Source: an uncultured Flavobacteriales bacterium
GTDB taxonomy: Bacteria > Bacteroidota > Bacteroidia > Flavobacteriales_D > Crocinitomicaceae
DNA: 17,041 nucleotides
Direction: 5' to 3'
Assembly: GCA_903879765.1 (NCBI GenBank)
Contig: CAIRMS010000135.1
Location: forward strand, 1 to 17,041
A model generated the notes under the pieces. The model worked only from the letters and a program-made list of their open reading frames with translations. It did not search any database and was not told the DNA's origin. Made by a program: the position numbers and the translations under genes. Positions 14,755-17,041 of this stretch are shown one piece after another (within the stretch, counting starts at the first letter, position 1; the number at the start of each line of letters is the position of its first letter).

Positions 14755-15528
14755 GTGAAGAAGTTGTACAAGTTATTATTGAATCGTTTACCACGACCAT
14801 TACTCATCCGATTGAGTTATATTTTCCGTCTATTTGCTCCTACATTGTACCGAGGAAATAAGGTGGAATGTCCTGTATGCGAACGATCCTTTTCGAAGTT
14901 TTTATCCTATGGTTCTGATGTTGCACACAGAGAAAATGTGCTTTGTCCGTATGATTTAACCTTGGAGCGTCACCGCTTGATGTGGCTATACCTACAACAA
15001 GAAAGCAGTTTCTTTACAGCAGAAAATTTATCCGTTCTACACGTAGCTCCAGAGCAATGTTTTATTGATCGTTTTCGTGCGCAAAAAAACCTAAACTATT
15101 TAACAGGAGATTTGGTTTCTCCTTTGGCTGATATTCATTTCGACCTGCATCAAATTCCACTAGAAGACAATCGTTTTGATGTGGTTTTTTGCAATCACGT
15201 GATGGAACATGTCGATGATCCTTTGCAATGTATGCGTGAACTTTTCCGTGTAATGAAATCCGGTGGATGGGCAATTATGCAAGTGCCACAAGATTTTTCT
15301 CGTGATACGACCTACGAAGATCCGAGCATTACGAGTCCGGCAGAGCGCGAGAAGCACTTTTGGCAGAAAGACCATGTGCGTTTGTTCGGGAAAGACTATC
15401 CACAATGGTTGGAAAAAGCGGGATTCACCGTGACAGAATTTGATTTGAATAAGCATTTTTCTTCCGAACAAATCGAGCGATTCCGTTTGATGAAAAATGA
15501 GGTATTGTACATCTTCCATAAATCATAA
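14755..15528 (+). CDS. Class I SAM-dependent methyltransferase with partial zinc ribbon
   Basis: A 257-residue protein with a class I methyltransferase core. VLHVAPEQ (94-101) takes the place of the SAM-binding loop. An aspartate-rich stretch LTGDLVSPLADIHFDLHQIP follows, then FDVVFCNHVMEHVDDPLQCMREL, typical of Methyltransf_11. The N terminus has a basic amphipathic stretch, then a ribbon-like module with Cys39, Cys42 and Cys64 before LERHRLMWLYL. Related proteins usually read CPxC at the second half, but here it is CPYD, so the fourth zinc ligand is missing. The GTG start lies four bases from a -7 element. The next gene starts three bases after its stop, making it first in an operon with the MbnP-like and diheme peroxidase genes. 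Substrate unknown; a small-molecule or lipid target is as likely as a protein. Confidence 0.82.
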   Translation: MKKLYKLLLNRLPRPLLIRLSYIFRLFAPTLYRGNKVECPVCERSFSKFLSYGSDVAHRENVLCPYDLTLERHRLMWLYLQQESSFFTAENLSVLHVAPEQCFIDRFRAQKNLNYLTGDLVSPLADIHFDLHQIPLEDNRFDVVFCNHVMEHVDDPLQCMRELFRVMKSGGWAIMQVPQDFSRDTTYEDPSITSPAEREKHFWQKDHVRLFGKDYPQWLEKAGFTVTEFDLNKHFSSEQIERFRLMKNEVLYIFHKS

Positions 15529-15531
15529 GCC

Positions 15532-16506
15532 ATGAAAAAACTGATTTTTCTGTTGTTTTTGCCCTTTTTGGGACTTTCACAAAAAAACGTTTTCTTGAGA
15601 TTGACGCCGGTATTTAATGCGCAGTCTTTTCAGACACAAACGGTTTATACGGGAAATAATGGACAGGAAGTTTTCCTCGATCATTTTAAGTATTATGTGG
15701 GAGACGTCACGCTTATTCACGACGGCGGACAAGTATTGACCTTAGGCGAAACCGTTTATTTAATCGATGAAACAAACTACACCGTTTATTTGGGCGCACA
15801 AGCAGTAAACAACATCGAACAAGTGAATTTCTTGATAGGTGTACCCAAGCGATTTAATACACAGACTGGTGCACTAGCACAGGACATTTCAACATACGAT
15901 GCAACGAATGCTTTGAGTTTTCAATCTCCATCCATGTATTGGGGATGGTCATCTGGTTACATGCACATGATTGCAGGAGGGGAAGCAGATGGAAATAACG
16001 ACAATGTTCCAGAATCTTATTTTGAATTACATAACCTGGGTAACAACAACCAGCAAATGGTGACGAATACCAATGTGATCCAAACGAATTCCAACGTGAC
16101 CCAAATCGACTTGAATTTTGAATGTCACATCGATCGTTGGTTGAATGGAATCAATTTAGCGACACTTGGAATTCTTCACGGCGAAACAGGCTTGAATCTC
16201 TCAGCAATGCAAAACGTGAACACCCAAGTAGTTTTTGATCAATCGGCGACTGCTGGAGTAGCGCAAGTGAGTCAAGCAGCAGTTCAGTTTTCTTCCCAGC
16301 AAGGCGCGATTCAGTGTACATGGTTCGGACAAAAATCAGAAACGGAAATCATTCTTTTAGATCAGTCTGGACGTCAAATACGCAAGCAAACGTTAGGGAA
16401 TTCCGCCGGTCAATTTACGTGGATCAGCTTGAATCCAGGAATGTACTTCATTCAGTACGCGGATCAACAAGGGAAAGAACAAAGCCAACAAGTTCTTGTG
16501 TTCTGA
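15532..16506 (+). CDS. mbnP: MbnP-family copper-binding protein with T9SS type A sorting domain
   Basis: The 324-residue protein has a signal peptide (MKKLIFLLFLPFLGLSQ, cut expected after Ser16). An MbnP-like domain spans about residues 17-235, recognised by FKYYVGDVTLI, VYLIDETN, VNFLIGVPKRFNTQTGAL and above all SMYWGWSSGYMHMIAGGEAD with Trp137 and Trp139. In the methanotroph MbnP family a conserved tryptophan is oxidised to kynurenine by the partner diheme enzyme MbnH, and the site then binds copper. Candidate histidines (His145, and those in ECHIDRW and ILHGETG) are present. Residues about 255-324 (TEIILLDQSGRQIRKQ, LNPGMYFIQYAD) are a T9SS type A sorting domain. The stop overlaps the peroxidase start by one base (TGATG), strong support for a functional pair. 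The gene symbol is by family only; no methanobactin genes are visible. Confidence 0.85.
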   Translation: MKKLIFLLFLPFLGLSQKNVFLRLTPVFNAQSFQTQTVYTGNNGQEVFLDHFKYYVGDVTLIHDGGQVLTLGETVYLIDETNYTVYLGAQAVNNIEQVNFLIGVPKRFNTQTGALAQDISTYDATNALSFQSPSMYWGWSSGYMHMIAGGEADGNNDNVPESYFELHNLGNNNQQMVTNTNVIQTNSNVTQIDLNFECHIDRWLNGINLATLGILHGETGLNLSAMQNVNTQVVFDQSATAGVAQVSQAAVQFSSQQGAIQCTWFGQKSETEIILLDQSGRQIRKQTLGNSAGQFTWISLNPGMYFIQYADQQGKEQSQQVLVF

Positions 16507-17041
16507 TGAAAATCATTCGTTTTTTAGGTCTATTTTTACTGTTACTCTTGATGGGTCTTTCCCTCACGAAGTGTAAGAGTCCATTAGATTTAAATGCTGG
16601 AATTGTTGTTCCAACTCCAATTGACAATCCACAGTCGGATGCGAAGATCGAACTCGGAAGAAAATTGTTTTTTGACACGCGTCTTTCCGTCGATGGAACC
16701 GTTTCCTGCGCCACCTGTCACAAACCAGGTAGAGCATTTACAGACAACTTAACAGTCAGTGAAGGAATTCAAGGACAGCAAACAGAACGAAATTCACCGA
16801 GTATTCTAAATTCAGCATTCCTAAAAACAGCTATGTTTGATGCCCATTTAGCGACGTTGGAGTTGCAAGTCATTGTTCCCATTCAAGAGAAAACGGAGAT
16901 GGGTCACAACATGAAGGACTTGATGAAAGTATTAAGAGCCGATCCGGAATACCAAAAAGCAGCGAAAGAAATTTACGGCCGTGATTTTGATGCGTGGGTT
17001 TTGACCCGCAGTATTTCAGCCTATGAGCGCAGCTTGATTTC
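16506..17041 (+). CDS. Diheme cytochrome c peroxidase / MbnH-like enzyme (3' end cut by window)
   Basis: The first 178 codons are visible and the gene runs past the window end. An N-terminal hydrophobic segment precedes Cys23 (LTKC), which may be a lipobox, although Lys before the Cys is unusual. IELGRKLFFDTRLSVDG and SCATCHKPGRAFTD are typical of the bacterial diheme peroxidase/MauG superfamily; Cys68, Cys71 and His72 bind the first heme c. RNSPSILN and LELQVIVPIQEKTEMGHN follow as in the family. The stretch usually reading close to FWDGRA is MFDAHLA here. The second CxxCH would lie outside the window. Placed directly after an MbnP-family gene, it is most simply the MbnH that oxidises MbnP tryptophan, but an ordinary hydrogen peroxide-reducing peroxidase cannot be excluded without the C-terminal half. 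Confidence 0.85.
   Translation, partial: MKIIRFLGLFLLLLLMGLSLTKCKSPLDLNAGIVVPTPIDNPQSDAKIELGRKLFFDTRLSVDGTVSCATCHKPGRAFTDNLTVSEGIQGQQTERNSPSILNSAFLKTAMFDAHLATLELQVIVPIQEKTEMGHNMKDLMKVLRADPEYQKAAKEIYGRDFDAWVLTRSISAYERSLI

Noticed and set aside
1..17041. CRISPR array, tRNA, phage, insertion sequence or long inverted repeats
   Set aside because: Reading both strands showed no repeated units, cloverleaf-like stretches, transposase or integrase motifs. A tool search was not possible, so short or degenerate elements could have been missed.

Overview
This window looks like chromosomal DNA from a member of the Bacteroidota, most likely a flavobacterium-like aerobe. The AT-rich coding bias, several TAnnTTTG-type -7 promoter elements in front of genes, type IX secretion (T9SS) C-terminal sorting domains on two proteins, a DUF4421 protein and a long signal-bearing AtpB all point that way. 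A placement near Fluviicola/Crocinitomicaceae is only an impression. Gene density is very high. The longest gap between genes is about 120 bases, and most neighbours touch or overlap by 1-38 bases. I saw no tRNA, rRNA, CRISPR array, insertion sequence, phage gene or obvious hairpin terminator.

Layout. Bases 1-1774 (minus strand) hold the first codons of atpE, then atpB, then a hemJ-like gene. Bases 1860-3076 (plus) hold a T9SS-exported protein of unknown function and methylmalonyl-CoA epimerase. A HAD hydrolase gene on the minus strand overlaps the epimerase tail to tail. Bases 3787-7585 (plus) are a tightly overlapped heme-precursor operon, hemA-hemC-hemD, ending in a probable tandem GNAT-fold protein. 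Bases 7590-8843 (minus) are a three-gene operon: a MazG-type pyrophosphohydrolase, a degenerate DEAD-box-like RecA domain lacking its ATPase motifs, and a small conserved protein. Bases 8938-11633 (plus) pair an ALDH8A1-like aldehyde dehydrogenase with a secreted GH16 glycosidase. Bases 11623-14659 (minus) hold oligopeptidase B followed by a DUF4421 protein. Bases 14755 to the window end (plus) hold a methyltransferase, an MbnP-family protein with a T9SS sorting domain, and a truncated bacterial diheme cytochrome c peroxidase (MbnH-like).

How the genes may work together. HemA, HemC and HemD carry glutamyl-tRNA through to uroporphyrinogen III, and HemJ acts later in the same pathway, although it sits in a separate minus-strand block. 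The most interesting system is the last one. MbnP/MbnH pairs are known from methanotrophs, where the diheme enzyme oxidises a tryptophan of MbnP to kynurenine so that it binds copper. Here the MbnP-like partner also carries a T9SS tag, so the modified copper protein would be delivered to the cell surface or outside the cell. The second point of interest is the inactive-looking DEAD-box domain encoded between mazG and a small conserved gene.
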